The notes beneath the pieces are model-generated. The model was not told the DNA's origin, did not search any database, and saw only the letters and a list, made by a program, of their open reading frames with translations. From assembly GCF_900103185.1 (NCBI RefSeq), contig NZ_FNJD01000024.1, positions 1-56,590 of the forward strand: 56,590 nt of DNA. Direction: 5' to 3'. Each line of letters begins with the position of its first letter. The first letter of the stretch is position 1. Shown here in pieces: positions 27,289 to 35,917 of this stretch. Position numbers and translations under genes: made by a program. The DNA comes from Sulfitobacter litoralis (lineage in GTDB: Bacteria > Pseudomonadota > Alphaproteobacteria > Rhodobacterales > Rhodobacteraceae).

Positions 27289-28255
27289 CGTATCCGTTCT
27301 GACAATCGCCCGCGGCCGCGATGCCCACTTGCACAACGTTATCCGTGGCTTGGCCGCGCAAACCGTGCCCCCGCGTGAATTGGTGATCGCCGCCATGCAG
27401 GATGAGCTATACGAGGGGCTGCCCGACGCGCCCTTTCCCATCCATCAAATCCAAGTCTCTCGCGCCGATGGGGAGCTTCCCCTTGCCGCCGCGCGCAACG
27501 CGGTTGCGGCCAAGGCGAGCGGCGCCGTTCTGGCCTTTGTCGATGTCGACTGCATCCCGCACCCCGATCTTGTCGCCGATATAGCCGAGGCGTGCCACGA
27601 TGGCCGCGGGCTGGTGATGGGCGAAGTCGCCTATCTGCCTAAAGGCACCACGGAAGGTGGGCTTGATTTCCACCACTTCGACAAGATCGGGGTCAAACAT
27701 TCCGACAGACAGGGGCCGCCGGCAGAAGGCTTGCGTTATTGCGAGGATTACCGCTGTTTCTGGTCGCTCAACTTCGCCATGCACCGCACCGATTGGGCGC
27801 GCAGTGGCGGGTTTGATGAAGGCTATTTCGGCTATGGCGGTGAGGATACAGATTTCGGCCGCGTGCTGGACGCCCGGGGGATCGACATCTGGTGGATGAA
27901 GGGGGCCAAGGTCTATCACCAGTATCACGACCATTGCATGCCGCCGATCCACCATGTCGACGCCGTGGTGCGCAACGCCGAATATTTCGGCGCCCGTTGG
28001 GGGCACCGCACGATGGGGCATTGGCTGCACGCCTTCCATCTGATGGGGCTGATCGACAACAGTGAAGAGGCACTGATCATCCTGCGCGCGCCTGATGAGG
28101 CGGATTTCGAACTGTGTCGCCAGACCGGCGATATGCCCTACGCCAACAGCCGCCGTGTGTTGGACAAGCTTCAGTGCGATCTGGATACCGAGGAAGAGCG
28201 CCGCGCCGCCGCCCAAGTGGGCGAAGACCGTATCTCTGCCTTCGCTGCGGAGTGA
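27281..28255 (+). CDS. GT2 glycosyltransferase with galactosyltransferase-like C-terminus
   Basis: The 324-residue GT-A protein has an N-terminal SVLTIARGRDAHLHNVIRGL, the metal-binding DxD segment FVDVDCIPHPD, and a C-terminal block FWSLNFAMHRTDWARSGG with GYGGEDTDFGRVL (Glyco_transf_7C type). AAGGAGG at good spacing precedes ATG 27281. It overlaps the upstream gene and is followed at 4 bp by the GT4 gene, so the four transferases probably act on one product. Confidence 0.85.
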   Translation: MRDVSVLTIARGRDAHLHNVIRGLAAQTVPPRELVIAAMQDELYEGLPDAPFPIHQIQVSRADGELPLAAARNAVAAKASGAVLAFVDVDCIPHPDLVADIAEACHDGRGLVMGEVAYLPKGTTEGGLDFHHFDKIGVKHSDRQGPPAEGLRYCEDYRCFWSLNFAMHRTDWARSGGFDEGYFGYGGEDTDFGRVLDARGIDIWWMKGAKVYHQYHDHCMPPIHHVDAVVRNAEYFGARWGHRTMGHWLHAFHLMGLIDNSEEALIILRAPDEADFELCRQTGDMPYANSRRVLDKLQCDLDTEEERRAAAQVGEDRISAFAAE

Positions 28256-28259
28256 CGCT

Positions 28260-29414
28260 ATGAAGATCGCCGTCATCGGACATGTGCGCTTTCCTATCGC
28301 ACGCCCATTTATGGGCGGGATGGAGGCACATTGCTGGCATCTATGTCGCGGGCTGCGGGCGCGGGGGCATGACGTGACCCTTTTTGCTGCCGGTGACAGC
28401 GACTGGGGTGGCAAGGTCGAACCCGTCGTCGACATTCATTATGATAGGGAGTTCCCCTGGCATAAATGGCACGGCACACCGGAGCTGACGGGGCATCTGG
28501 ATCAAGCGTTCGAGCGTATCTTGCCGCGCATTGCCGATGGCGGTTTCGACGTGGTGCATAACAATTCACTGCACCGCTTTCCTCCGCGCTTCGCCGCACG
28601 GCATCGGATCCCGATGGTGACCTCCCTGCATGTGCCGCCGTTCGATGTATTGAAGCGTGCCATCGCCGATGGAGGGGCGCCGTGGTCGCTGTTTACCACC
28701 TGTTCGCAGCGGCAATTGGCAACGTGGTTTGATGACGGTACTGCACCCTTTGCCCGCGTGGTCCCCAATGGCATCGACTTGGCCGATTGGCCATTCCGCC
28801 CCCAAGGCGACGGCACCGCCGTCTGGATGGGCCGCATCACGCCCACCAAGGGGCCGCACCTAGCTGCAAAGGCCGCGAAGCTCGCTGGTATCCCGCTCAC
28901 GCTTTACGGCACGATCGAGGATCAGACATATTTCGACAAAAAAATCTCGCCGCTGTTGGGTGAAGGGGCCCGCTACGGCGGCCACCTGCAAGGTAAAGAT
29001 CTGGCCGAGGCCATTGCCCGCGCCTCTGTCCTGCTGTTCACGCCGCTTTGGGACGAACCCTTCGGCCTCGCCGCAATTGAGGCCATGGCCTGCGGCCTGC
29101 CAATCGCTACAGTCGAGAATGGGGCGATCCATGAGGTGGCTGGCGATGTGGCGCGTTATGCTGGGGCAGATGCTGGCGAATTGGCAAATGCGCTGAAGGA
29201 GGCGATCACCATCCCCCGCACTGAAGCGCGGAAGCGGGTGGAGCGGTTGTTCACGCTAGGCCAGATGTTGGCAGAGTATGTGGCGTTGTATGCCCGGGCG
29301 ATTGAGGCTGTAGGGGAAGGCTTTGACGTGCTGGATTTTGAGGCGTTTCAATTGCCACCCGCCCCCAACCTTACACCTGCGCTAGATACTGCCGCCAATC
29401 GCCAAGCTGGGTGA
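28260..29414 (+). CDS. GT4 glycosyltransferase
   Basis: The 384-residue GT-B protein begins MKIAVIGHVRFPIARPFMGG. It carries MGRITPTKGPHLAAKAA and the E-x7-E motif in WDEPFGLAAIEAMACGLP. ATG 28260 is the first in-frame Met with family sequence; an earlier start would run through the GT2 gene in another frame. It ends the operon. Its last 44 bp overlap the 3' end of an allophanate hydrolase remnant on the other strand, which suggests a rearranged junction. Confidence 0.88.
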   Translation: MKIAVIGHVRFPIARPFMGGMEAHCWHLCRGLRARGHDVTLFAAGDSDWGGKVEPVVDIHYDREFPWHKWHGTPELTGHLDQAFERILPRIADGGFDVVHNNSLHRFPPRFAARHRIPMVTSLHVPPFDVLKRAIADGGAPWSLFTTCSQRQLATWFDDGTAPFARVVPNGIDLADWPFRPQGDGTAVWMGRITPTKGPHLAAKAAKLAGIPLTLYGTIEDQTYFDKKISPLLGEGARYGGHLQGKDLAEAIARASVLLFTPLWDEPFGLAAIEAMACGLPIATVENGAIHEVAGDVARYAGADAGELANALKEAITIPRTEARKRVERLFTLGQMLAEYVALYARAIEAVGEGFDVLDFEAFQLPPAPNLTPALDTAANRQAG

Positions 29415-29648
29415 TGTCTGCGCTATCTGCAATTGCTTCGGCCTCACAAATGAACCCTTTCACCTGCCGCCCGTCTGACAGATCGACAGTGCCTATTCCC
29501 AGCGGGGCAGGAATGTCCTTCAGAAAGCTGCCGACAGTTTCAACGGGTAGGGACCAAAGCTCTACCGCAATGGGGGCACCCGATCCGGTGGTGCCTTTCA
29601 CTAATCCCGGCCGAGCAGGGGGGTCACCGGCGAGAGCGTAGAAGCGAT
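29371..29648 (-). pseudogene. Allophanate hydrolase C-terminal remnant
   Basis: About 92 codons on the minus strand match the C-terminal domain of allophanate hydrolase (urea amidolyase pathway): HRFYALAGDPPARPGLV, PIAVELWSLPVETVGSFL, IPAPLGIGTVDLSDG and ITQLGDWRQYL. The coding sequence is cut off exactly at the IS6 left end (29649). The amidase part is absent from the window. The remnant marks an ancestral urea-utilisation locus destroyed by the IS6-mediated rearrangement. Confidence 0.8.
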
Positions 29649-30466
29649 GGGACTGTTGCGTTAATCGTCGGCGTCGGCCAGCTTTGGGCTTTTGAGGTTG
29701 AGCATGCCGCGCAGATCCCCATTCAAGCATCACCGTTTTCCGCGCGACATCATCCTTTGCGCGGTGCAGTGATATCTGCGCTATCCACTGTCCTACCAGG
29801 ACGTTGTGGATCTGCTCGCAGAGCGCGGGATCACTATTGATCGGTCGGCGGTGTATCGCTGGGTTCAGAAATTCGGACCTGAATTGACCAAACGAGCGGA
29901 AAAATTTTTGCGCCGGGCCAGTGTCGATTGGCATGTTGATGAGACCTATGTCCGGGTGGGCGGCGGGTGGCGATACCTGTGGCGGGCTGTCGACGCGAAC
30001 GGTCAGATGGTCGATTTTCGCCTCACTGCACGACGGGACGCGAAGGCCGCTAAAGCCTTTCTGAACAAGGCGATTGAGCGTGTGCGACTGCACCCGCCCG
30101 TGACGATTGTGACCGACAAAGCGAAGAGCTATCAACGCGTCATTCGCGAAATTAATCATCGCTATTATCCACATTTTGACAGCATCCGGCACATCGACAG
30201 AAAGCGGCGCAACAATCTCATCGAAAGAGATCATGCAGCCATGAAACGGCTTCTCGGCTACCGACAGAGCTTTCGATCGCTGCGATCAGCCAAAGCGACC
30301 CTGAGTGGGATTGAGACGATCAGAACTATCAAACGCGGCAACATCCATCACAAGCAACCAGGCGTTCGAGGGGAGATAAAATTCATCAGCCAGTTGTTTG
30401 CCGGCGCATGATCCGGGAAACCTACATCGCCCCAACCCGGCCTCACCTAAACAATGCAACAGTCCC
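29649..30466 (+). mobile_element. IS6-family insertion sequence
   Basis: The 818-bp element has terminal inverted repeats GGGACTGTTGC (29649-29659) and GCAACAGTCCC (30456-30466). No 8-bp target duplication is present: flanks GAAGCGAT and GGTAAAAG differ. The two sides carry unrelated truncated genes, as expected after IS6-driven replicon fusion or deletion. Confidence 0.88.
29704..30411 (+). pseudogene. IS6-family transposase with an early nonsense codon
   Basis: Reading from ATG 29704 the protein starts MPRRSPFKHHRFPRDIILC, then TGA at 29770-29772 replaces the Trp codon expected before YLRYPLSYQD. The rest is intact to 30411 with the DDE residues in WHVDETYV, IVTDKAKSY and LIERDHAAMKR. A restart at an ATG or GTG near 29806 would give a 201-residue protein without the N-terminal DNA-binding part. 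The copy is probably inactive. Confidence 0.85.
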
Positions 30467-30656
30467 GGTAAAAGGCGTTGGATATGTGAAACCAGGGCGT
30501 CCGACCGGAAGTGCTCTCTCTGAGACTATGAAAAAATTAAATCAGTGTGCATTTGCATCATTTTGCGTTCAAAGCTTAGACATGATGTCGCAACAAGATC
30601 GAGATATTATCCTAACTGGTTTGCGATTATACTACGAAGGAGCGGTCGATGCCTGA
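30467..30656 (+). pseudogene. Truncated C-terminus of a stealth-type phosphotransferase
   Basis: Directly after the IS6 right end the frame reads VGYVKPGRPTGSALSETM, then CAFASFCVQSLDMMSQQD and ends LYYEGAVDA. This is a paralogue of the C-terminus of the complete gene at 34765-35697 (VGYIRPGRPTG, FASFCVQSLDQM). Only about 63 codons remain. Its last 25 bp overlap the 3' end of the opposing glycosyltransferase. Confidence 0.8.
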
Positions 30657-31891
30657 ATCATTGCCTGACGCCAGCGGCCAGCATCGCCATCTAGAGTCGG
30701 TTTTTGCGGGGCAACCCGGTTATCAAGCCGTGATAAAAGGTTTGGTGTGCAATATAAATTCTCGGCGATGGTTCGGACTTCTTCTAGATATGCGAGTCGC
30801 GAGGTATCGTCTTCGGAAATCGCCGAGATGAGACCGCGTACTTCGTTCGGCGCACAATAGAAAGCCAGATCACCAAACGTCGCCTCGAATCTGGGCGGCA
30901 GGATAACCGGCAAACCCGATAAAATCGCCTCAACGACTGTGCGGCCAAATGCCTCGTGGAGTGCTGGCGAAGGAAAATTTACGAACACGTCTAAATGTTC
31001 AAGATAAGTTTGGACACTGTCTACGCCAAATGGACGTACAGTCCAACAGCTTGGCACTCCCCCAAGGGCATTATCCACTGTTTCAGCACCGCCTAATATG
31101 TCCACCTGAATATCCGGATCATCTTCCGGGTAAACAGCAAGGAGGTCCGACCGATCTACCAACCACTTCCCTGGGTGGTCGCGCGCATGGCGCCCAATGA
31201 CAATCGGCGGAACCATGTTGTTGCGAGGTCGGAATTTGAATTTGGAGGCTTCGATTACTGGCGACCAATCTCGTACGGATAGTTCAGCCACCTCCTTAGA
31301 TTTGCTCATTTCTCGCTCGGCTTCCTCACGAATAATTGGTCCGGTGGGGCAGAGTTCGACCGAGGGCCAGCCCAATGAGGCTATTCGCTTGTGCAGTTCA
31401 GACCATGAGAAAACGGTTTTGCCATTTTCTCCATATGCCGAGTTGTTAACCACGAATATGGCATGTTCAGCCGATATTCTCTTTGTGAGCCGTCTGAAAT
31501 TATTAGTCAGCATCATGCGTGGACCACGTACAATCAATTTGTTACATATGACGTGCTTTACGCGATGCGCTGGGTAAATAGTGTCTGCTACGAGTAGATA
31601 TCGTTCGGCCGTCCAATTCCATTTCCATCGGCTTCTCCTGACGCTGCAATGCACAATCGCGACGCTGTATCCTGCTTCGACAAAGGCTTCTGCTTCTGTG
31701 ACAGTAGTCGCAGCATTTCCACCGGGAAAGCCGCAATGAGTTATAATGCAAATATCTACAGATAGGAGGCGTTGAGACGGCGGGTCTTGGAGTTCAATGA
31801 TGCCTGGAGGGGGGTAAAATCGACTAAAGACAGATCGATATTTGTACCACTTACACAGACCGTCAAAGTATTTCACTAACTCTGCAAACAT
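30632..31891 (-). CDS. Glycosyltransferase, GT4-like
   Basis: The 419-residue protein has a diverged N-terminal half (SVDICIITHCGFPGGNAATT) and a GT-B C-terminal half with PIVIGRHARDHPGKW, LEHLDVFVNFPSPALHEAFG and VVEAILSGLPVILPP. The E-x7-E motif appears as EAFGRTVVE. Base composition is AT-rich relative to the first 29 kb, matching the neighbouring polysaccharide genes and suggesting transfer. It is convergent with the truncated stealth gene. Donor and acceptor are unknown. Confidence 0.75.
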   Translation of the reverse strand: MFAELVKYFDGLCKWYKYRSVFSRFYPPPGIIELQDPPSQRLLSVDICIITHCGFPGGNAATTVTEAEAFVEAGYSVAIVHCSVRRSRWKWNWTAERYLLVADTIYPAHRVKHVICNKLIVRGPRMMLTNNFRRLTKRISAEHAIFVVNNSAYGENGKTVFSWSELHKRIASLGWPSVELCPTGPIIREEAEREMSKSKEVAELSVRDWSPVIEASKFKFRPRNNMVPPIVIGRHARDHPGKWLVDRSDLLAVYPEDDPDIQVDILGGAETVDNALGGVPSCWTVRPFGVDSVQTYLEHLDVFVNFPSPALHEAFGRTVVEAILSGLPVILPPRFEATFGDLAFYCAPNEVRGLISAISEDDTSRLAYLEEVRTIAENLYCTPNLLSRLDNRVAPQKPTLDGDAGRWRQAMIQASTAPS

Positions 31892-32036
31892 AGTTCCTCA
31901 TCAAACTGGATAGCTACTAAATTTGTAGTTCGCATGCCATGGATACAGGTAATATACAATTGTAGGGTAATCCCCCCTAAAATTAGAGGTGTTCAAAAGT
32001 AGAATTTTCTCGGCAGGATATCTGAGGAGATTTACG

Positions 32037-32100
32037 ATGAAGAACGGACGATTTAGCGACGCGCAAATCATGGCAGTGTTGAAGCAGGCGGAGGGCGGTG
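32037..32100 (+). pseudogene. Relic of another IS3-type OrfA
   Basis: ATG 32037 after TGAGGAG begins MKNGRFSDAQIMAVLKQAEG, the N-terminus of an IS3-family OrfA of a different subgroup from the neighbouring element. It is cut at 32100 by the left end of the next IS. No continuation is visible beyond that element's right end, so the rest was deleted. Confidence 0.75.
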
Positions 32101-32159
32101 TGAATAGCCCCTAGATTTGTAGACGCTTTCTTCCCTAACTTTGAGGCAAGGAGGCCGTT

Positions 32160-32406
32160 ATGGGGAAGCCAAATTTCAGTGACGATTTCAAGCGCGATGC
32201 AGTCCATCAGATAACAGTGCGGGGGTATGCCGTTCGCGAGGTTTCGGAACGGTTGGGCGTCAGTACATATTCGCTCTACAAATGGATGAAGCTCTACGCA
32301 AAAGCTGCGTCACAGACATCATCTGTTGACCATGAAGCTGAGAACCGCAGGCTCAAGCGTGAGTTGGCGCGGATGACGGAGGAGCGCGACATCCTAAAAA
32401 AAGCGG
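32160..32406 (+). pseudogene. IS3-family OrfA, interrupted by IS30
   Basis: ATG 32160 opens MGKPNFSDDFKRDAVHQITV, with the helix-turn-helix (AVREVSERLGVSTYSLYKWM) and a leucine-zipper-like segment RRLKRELARMTEERDILKKA. The A7G slippery site of the programmed -1 frameshift is at 32396-32403. IS30 is inserted immediately after it, so the OrfAB fusion transposase cannot be made. The reading resumes beyond IS30 as AYFAKD before orfB. Confidence 0.82.
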
Positions 32407-33637
32407 CGGTGAGTTCAACCGGTCAACGCAAGGGCTGCATTGAACCTATCAGAGGGCGTTGCATAACCAAGTGTTTTTCTTGGGCGCGTATTCAGCTTCA
32501 GCGCCACTTGGTCGAGATCGTCTTGGCTGAAGGATGATAGATCGGTGCCCTTAGGAAAATACTGTCGCAAAAGCCCATTGGTGTTTTCGTTGCTGCCGCG
32601 CTGCCATGGGCTCTGAGGGTCACAGAAGTAGACAGAGATATCCGTCGTGACGCTGAACCTGGTATGATATGCCAGCTCAGTGCCGCGATCCCAAGTCAGC
32701 GATGCCATGACACTTTTGGGAAGTTGGCCAACCTGCCGGATGAGTGCGTCCACCACTGTGTTGCTATCTTTGCCCTTCACTTGAACCAGCATGACAAAGC
32801 GGGAAGTCCTTTCCACCAGCGTGGCGATGTGACTATTTTTGGCTCCGCTCAGCAAATCGCCTTCCCAATGGCCTGGCACCGCGCGATCCTCAATCTCTGC
32901 CGGCCTGTCCCGGATCGACACCGCATCAATAATCTGCCCACGGGTCTGCCCCGCTGTGCTGGCCGTTTTACCCCTACGCATGATCCGACGGCTGCGCAGA
33001 TGTGCCATCAGCTCTTTCTTCAGTACACCACGGGCTTGAATGAACAGGCTTTTATAGATCGTTTCGTGACTGACATGCATGGTCTCGTCTCCGTCGAACG
33101 TGATCTTGAGCCATCCCGCTATTTGCTGGGGTGACCATTGCTCCTGTAACTTCTGTGCCACCATGGCCCGCAAAGCAGAGTGCGTCGACAGAAAGCAGGG
33201 CTTGGGCCGAAGTGCAGATTGCATCGCTCTCTCCTCAGCTTTCGCGGCGCGGTATGCTTGTCGCCCATCATTACGGGTAATTTCTCGGCTTATCGTCGAT
33301 GCTGAGCGTCCAAGGACAGACGCAATGCGCTGCTGTGAATGGCCAGCACTCAAACCACGCGAGATCTCTTCACGCTCCGACTGCGTCAGGGACCCCGGTC
33401 GTCGTCGCCTAATCGCTGGCGCTATGCCGCCTTTAGCCACGACAATGGTAAAAACCGAAGCTGCATGTTTGCCCAAAGCGCGGCCGATGTCGCTGAGCGA
33501 CTCTCCGTTCTTCCAACGTGTCCAGAGTTCCAACTTCTGTTCGGCGGATAAGCCGGGGCGACCAGTGCGAGGCATAGCGCAATCCTTTCAGGGCAGAGCC
33601 AAATACACCCTATTGCGCTGACCGGTTGAACTCACCG
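32407..33637 (-). mobile_element. IS30-family insertion sequence nested in the IS3 element
   Basis: The ends share CGGTGAGTTCAACCGGTCA in inverted orientation (from 32407 and to 33637), giving about 1.23 kb with a single transposase. The exact boundary is uncertain by a few bases because no clear target duplication can be separated from the repeat. Confidence 0.82.
32415..33575 (-). CDS. IS30-family transposase
   Basis: The 386-residue protein has two N-terminal helix-turn-helix motifs (LSDIGRALGKHAASVFTIV and QQRIASVLGRSASTISREI) and a DDE domain with PGHWEGDLLSG, LTWDRGTELAYH and PWQRGSNENTNGLLRQYFP. The ends and the frame are complete, so this copy looks functional. It sits antisense inside orfA of the IS3 element. 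GC and codon use match the IS rather than the AT-rich host region. Confidence 0.92.
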   Translation of the reverse strand: MPRTGRPGLSAEQKLELWTRWKNGESLSDIGRALGKHAASVFTIVVAKGGIAPAIRRRRPGSLTQSEREEISRGLSAGHSQQRIASVLGRSASTISREITRNDGRQAYRAAKAEERAMQSALRPKPCFLSTHSALRAMVAQKLQEQWSPQQIAGWLKITFDGDETMHVSHETIYKSLFIQARGVLKKELMAHLRSRRIMRRGKTASTAGQTRGQIIDAVSIRDRPAEIEDRAVPGHWEGDLLSGAKNSHIATLVERTSRFVMLVQVKGKDSNTVVDALIRQVGQLPKSVMASLTWDRGTELAYHTRFSVTTDISVYFCDPQSPWQRGSNENTNGLLRQYFPKGTDLSSFSQDDLDQVALKLNTRPRKTLGYATPSDRFNAALALTG

Positions 33638-33662
33638 CTGCGTACTTCGCAAAGGATGCAAG

Positions 33663-34541
33663 GTGAAGTACGCGTTTATTGCCGAGCACCGCCCTCAGTA
33701 TTCGGTACGCAGGATGTGTCGTTGCCTCAATATCCATCCCAGCGGGTTCTATGCATGGATTAAAAATCCATTAAGCCACGGTGCGCGTGAGGATGCGCGT
33801 CAGACCAAGCTGCTCGAAGAAGCTTGGAACGACAGTGGCAAGGTCTACGGATACCGTAAGCTGCATGACGATCTGGTGGAGTTGGGTGAGACCAGTTGCC
33901 CAAACCGTGTTGCTAGGTTGGCCCGTTTGGCTGGGATCCGCGCTGAGATCGGGTACAAACGTAAGCCGGGCAAGTATGGTGGAAGGCCGTCAGTCGTCGT
34001 CGACAACACGTTAGACCGGCAGTTTGATGTGACAGCGCCAGACACCGCCTGGGTGTCCGATATCACTTACATCAAAACCTATGAGGGGTTCCTCTATCTG
34101 GCGGTTATCATCGACCTCTACTCACGACGTGTGATCGGCTGGGCGACACAATCGCGGCAACCAACAGACCTCGTACTGCAAGCCCTTCTGATGGCTGTCT
34201 GGCGACGCAAACCTAAGCGACGCGTCCTGATCCACACGGATCAAGGCTCACAATACACCAGCAGGGACTGGGCGGCGTTTCTGCGGGCCCACAATATCGA
34301 ACACTCGATGAGCAGGCGCGGGAATTGCCATGACAATGCGGTCGCTGAGAGCTTCTTCAACCTGCTCAAACGGGAACGCGTCCGGCGTCGAACATATAAA
34401 ACCCGCGAGCAGGCCAGACAGGACATCTTCGACTACATCGAAATGTTCTATAACCCGAAACGCAAACATGTCAGAAACGGTATGCTGTCGCCTGTCAACT
34501 TCGAAAACAGACAGTTCAATGTGAACCAAGAAGGTGTCTAG
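33663..34541 (+). CDS. IS3-family OrfB (catalytic part of transposase)
   Basis: Start GTG 33663 gives KYAFIAEHRPQYSVRRMC, and the DDE core shows APDTAWVSDITYIKT, LIHTDQGSQYTS and NAVAESFFNLLKRERV. The 292 residues are intact. Normal expression depends on frameshifting from orfA, which IS30 now separates, so active transposition is unlikely without restarts. Confidence 0.88.
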   Translation: MKYAFIAEHRPQYSVRRMCRCLNIHPSGFYAWIKNPLSHGAREDARQTKLLEEAWNDSGKVYGYRKLHDDLVELGETSCPNRVARLARLAGIRAEIGYKRKPGKYGGRPSVVVDNTLDRQFDVTAPDTAWVSDITYIKTYEGFLYLAVIIDLYSRRVIGWATQSRQPTDLVLQALLMAVWRRKPKRRVLIHTDQGSQYTSRDWAAFLRAHNIEHSMSRRGNCHDNAVAESFFNLLKRERVRRRTYKTREQARQDIFDYIEMFYNPKRKHVRNGMLSPVNFENRQFNVNQEGV

Positions 34542-34764
34542 GAAACTAGGGGCTATTCATTCTATTCGTAGTCTAGCACTACTCTTACCATAACTAGAAG
34601 TCGCCATAAAAATATTTAGGAAATCCGATTCCGTCGCCGTATTTGACTAGTTTACTGGACTTGTGATATTCTAATTTGTGGCTGAAGATACTAGCTTAAT
34701 AAGATCTATCAGTTCTCGTAAGCTGATTTTCCAAGGGTAAAAATTTTGAACTGAAAGACCTAAA

Positions 34765-35697
34765 ATGATTGATGCTGTAGTTACTTGGGTGAACGGTGCA
34801 GACCCGCAGCACCAAAACAAACGCGCCAAATATTTGGACCAAACGGTATCGCCAAGCTCATATGAGCCAACACGCTTCGATAGCTTGGGGGAAATCAGAT
34901 TTGCAGTACTGTCACTTCTACAATTTTGCCCATTCCTGAGGAACATACACATCGTTACTGATGCTCAGCACCCAGTGATCTTAGATCCTATTTTGGCAGC
35001 GTACTCTAATGTCAAAGTCGTCGATCACGTAGATATTTTTGGAGAGCATGCTGATCTTTTGCCGGTTTTCTCGTCGAGGTCGATTGAAACGATGATACAT
35101 CGTATTCCGGGCTTGGCGGAGCAGTTTTTATATTTGAACGATGATATTTTCGTAGGGCGACCGATGACGCCTCAGGATTACTTTTACGATGGTACACCTA
35201 TTATTCGGGGCAGTTTTAGATCTTTCCCGAACCCGGCATTACAGTGGCTAAAATCTAAGGTTCGCAAGGATCGTCCCGGCTATAATGCCGCACAACGTGA
35301 TGCAGCGAGACTAGCGGGACTGAAGGACAAGTACCTCATTTCTGAACATCAGCCACATCCGATGCGACGCTCGACACTCCAGACACATTACAAAGACAAA
35401 GTGCTAGAACTAAGGGAGCAAATTAGCTATCGTTTTAGGTCATCTCGACAGGTTTCGCCGATCGGCTTGAGCAATCACTTAGAGATGGCAAGAGGTGCGC
35501 GAGTGGAGGGTCCTTTCGATGTCGGGTATATTCGTCCAGGTCGACCTACTGGAACGGAGCTCCAAAATGTATTGTCTCATCTAAATGAAAACCATTTCGC
35601 ATCATTTTGCGTCCAGAGCCTAGACCAAATGCCAGCAAAGGACGCTGAAGCTATAATTAACGCGCTTAATAGGCGCTACTATATCCGTGATGCATGA
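34765..35697 (+). CDS. Stealth-family capsular polysaccharide phosphotransferase
   Basis: The 310-residue protein begins IDAVVTWVNGADPQHQNKR (stealth CR1) and continues with LGEIRFAVLSLLQFCPFLRN, HIVTDAQHP and YLNDDIFVGRPMTPQDYF (CR2). Stealth proteins transfer hexose-1-phosphate to build phosphodiester-linked surface polysaccharides. The gene is AT-rich with weak ribosome signals. A truncated paralogue lies at 30467-30656, so at least two such genes existed. Here it is isolated by IS elements from any complete capsule locus. Confidence 0.85.
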   Translation: MIDAVVTWVNGADPQHQNKRAKYLDQTVSPSSYEPTRFDSLGEIRFAVLSLLQFCPFLRNIHIVTDAQHPVILDPILAAYSNVKVVDHVDIFGEHADLLPVFSSRSIETMIHRIPGLAEQFLYLNDDIFVGRPMTPQDYFYDGTPIIRGSFRSFPNPALQWLKSKVRKDRPGYNAAQRDAARLAGLKDKYLISEHQPHPMRRSTLQTHYKDKVLELREQISYRFRSSRQVSPIGLSNHLEMARGARVEGPFDVGYIRPGRPTGTELQNVLSHLNENHFASFCVQSLDQMPAKDAEAIINALNRRYYIRDA

Positions 35698-35917
35698 TGC
35701 TGCTTGAGTTGCCAAATAATAGTGTATCTAAAAATTTTGGGGTTGGAGATAGACGGAAGAGTAATCTTTCCCTAGAATATAACGTGAATTGGTACGGGGC
35801 TTGCAGCTCGATCAGTTCTACACCTGCGTCAAGGTCATCAATGTCCTTAAAGAGGGGCATGAATATTCCAAGCCAATGCTGAATTTGTCGGTAACTAGGT
35901 TTCAATGCTGATACCAT
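35666..35917 (-). CDS. Hypothetical small protein or fragment, 83 aa
   Basis: A minus-strand frame reads YRQIQHWLGIFMPLFKDIDD and APYQFTLYSRERLLFRL and overlaps the end of the stealth gene by 32 bp. The composition is protein-like but no family is recognised and stop codons lie just upstream. It may be the C-terminal remnant of a lost polysaccharide gene. Confidence 0.3.
   Translation of the reverse strand: MVSALKPSYRQIQHWLGIFMPLFKDIDDLDAGVELIELQAPYQFTLYSRERLLFRLSPTPKFLDTLLFGNSSSIMHHGYSSAY

Larger units (their letters stand above)
32101..34559 (+). mobile_element. IS3-family element interrupted by IS30
   Basis: Terminal inverted repeats TGAATAGCCCCTAG (32101-32114) and CTAGGGGCTATTCA (34546-34559) bound a 2459-bp unit. 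It carries orfA (disrupted), orfB and a nested IS30 (32407-33637); without IS30 it would be about 1.23 kb, normal for IS3. No target duplication is obvious. Confidence 0.85.

Noticed and set aside
27407..28435. A 342-codon open frame antisense to the GT2 gene
   Set aside because: No recognisable motif; the sense strand has well-supported glycosyltransferase genes.
29371..30234. A single 287-codon minus-strand gene
   Set aside because: Only the 29371-29648 part has family sequence (allophanate hydrolase). The rest is antisense to the IS6 transposase, and the IS end lies exactly at the change.
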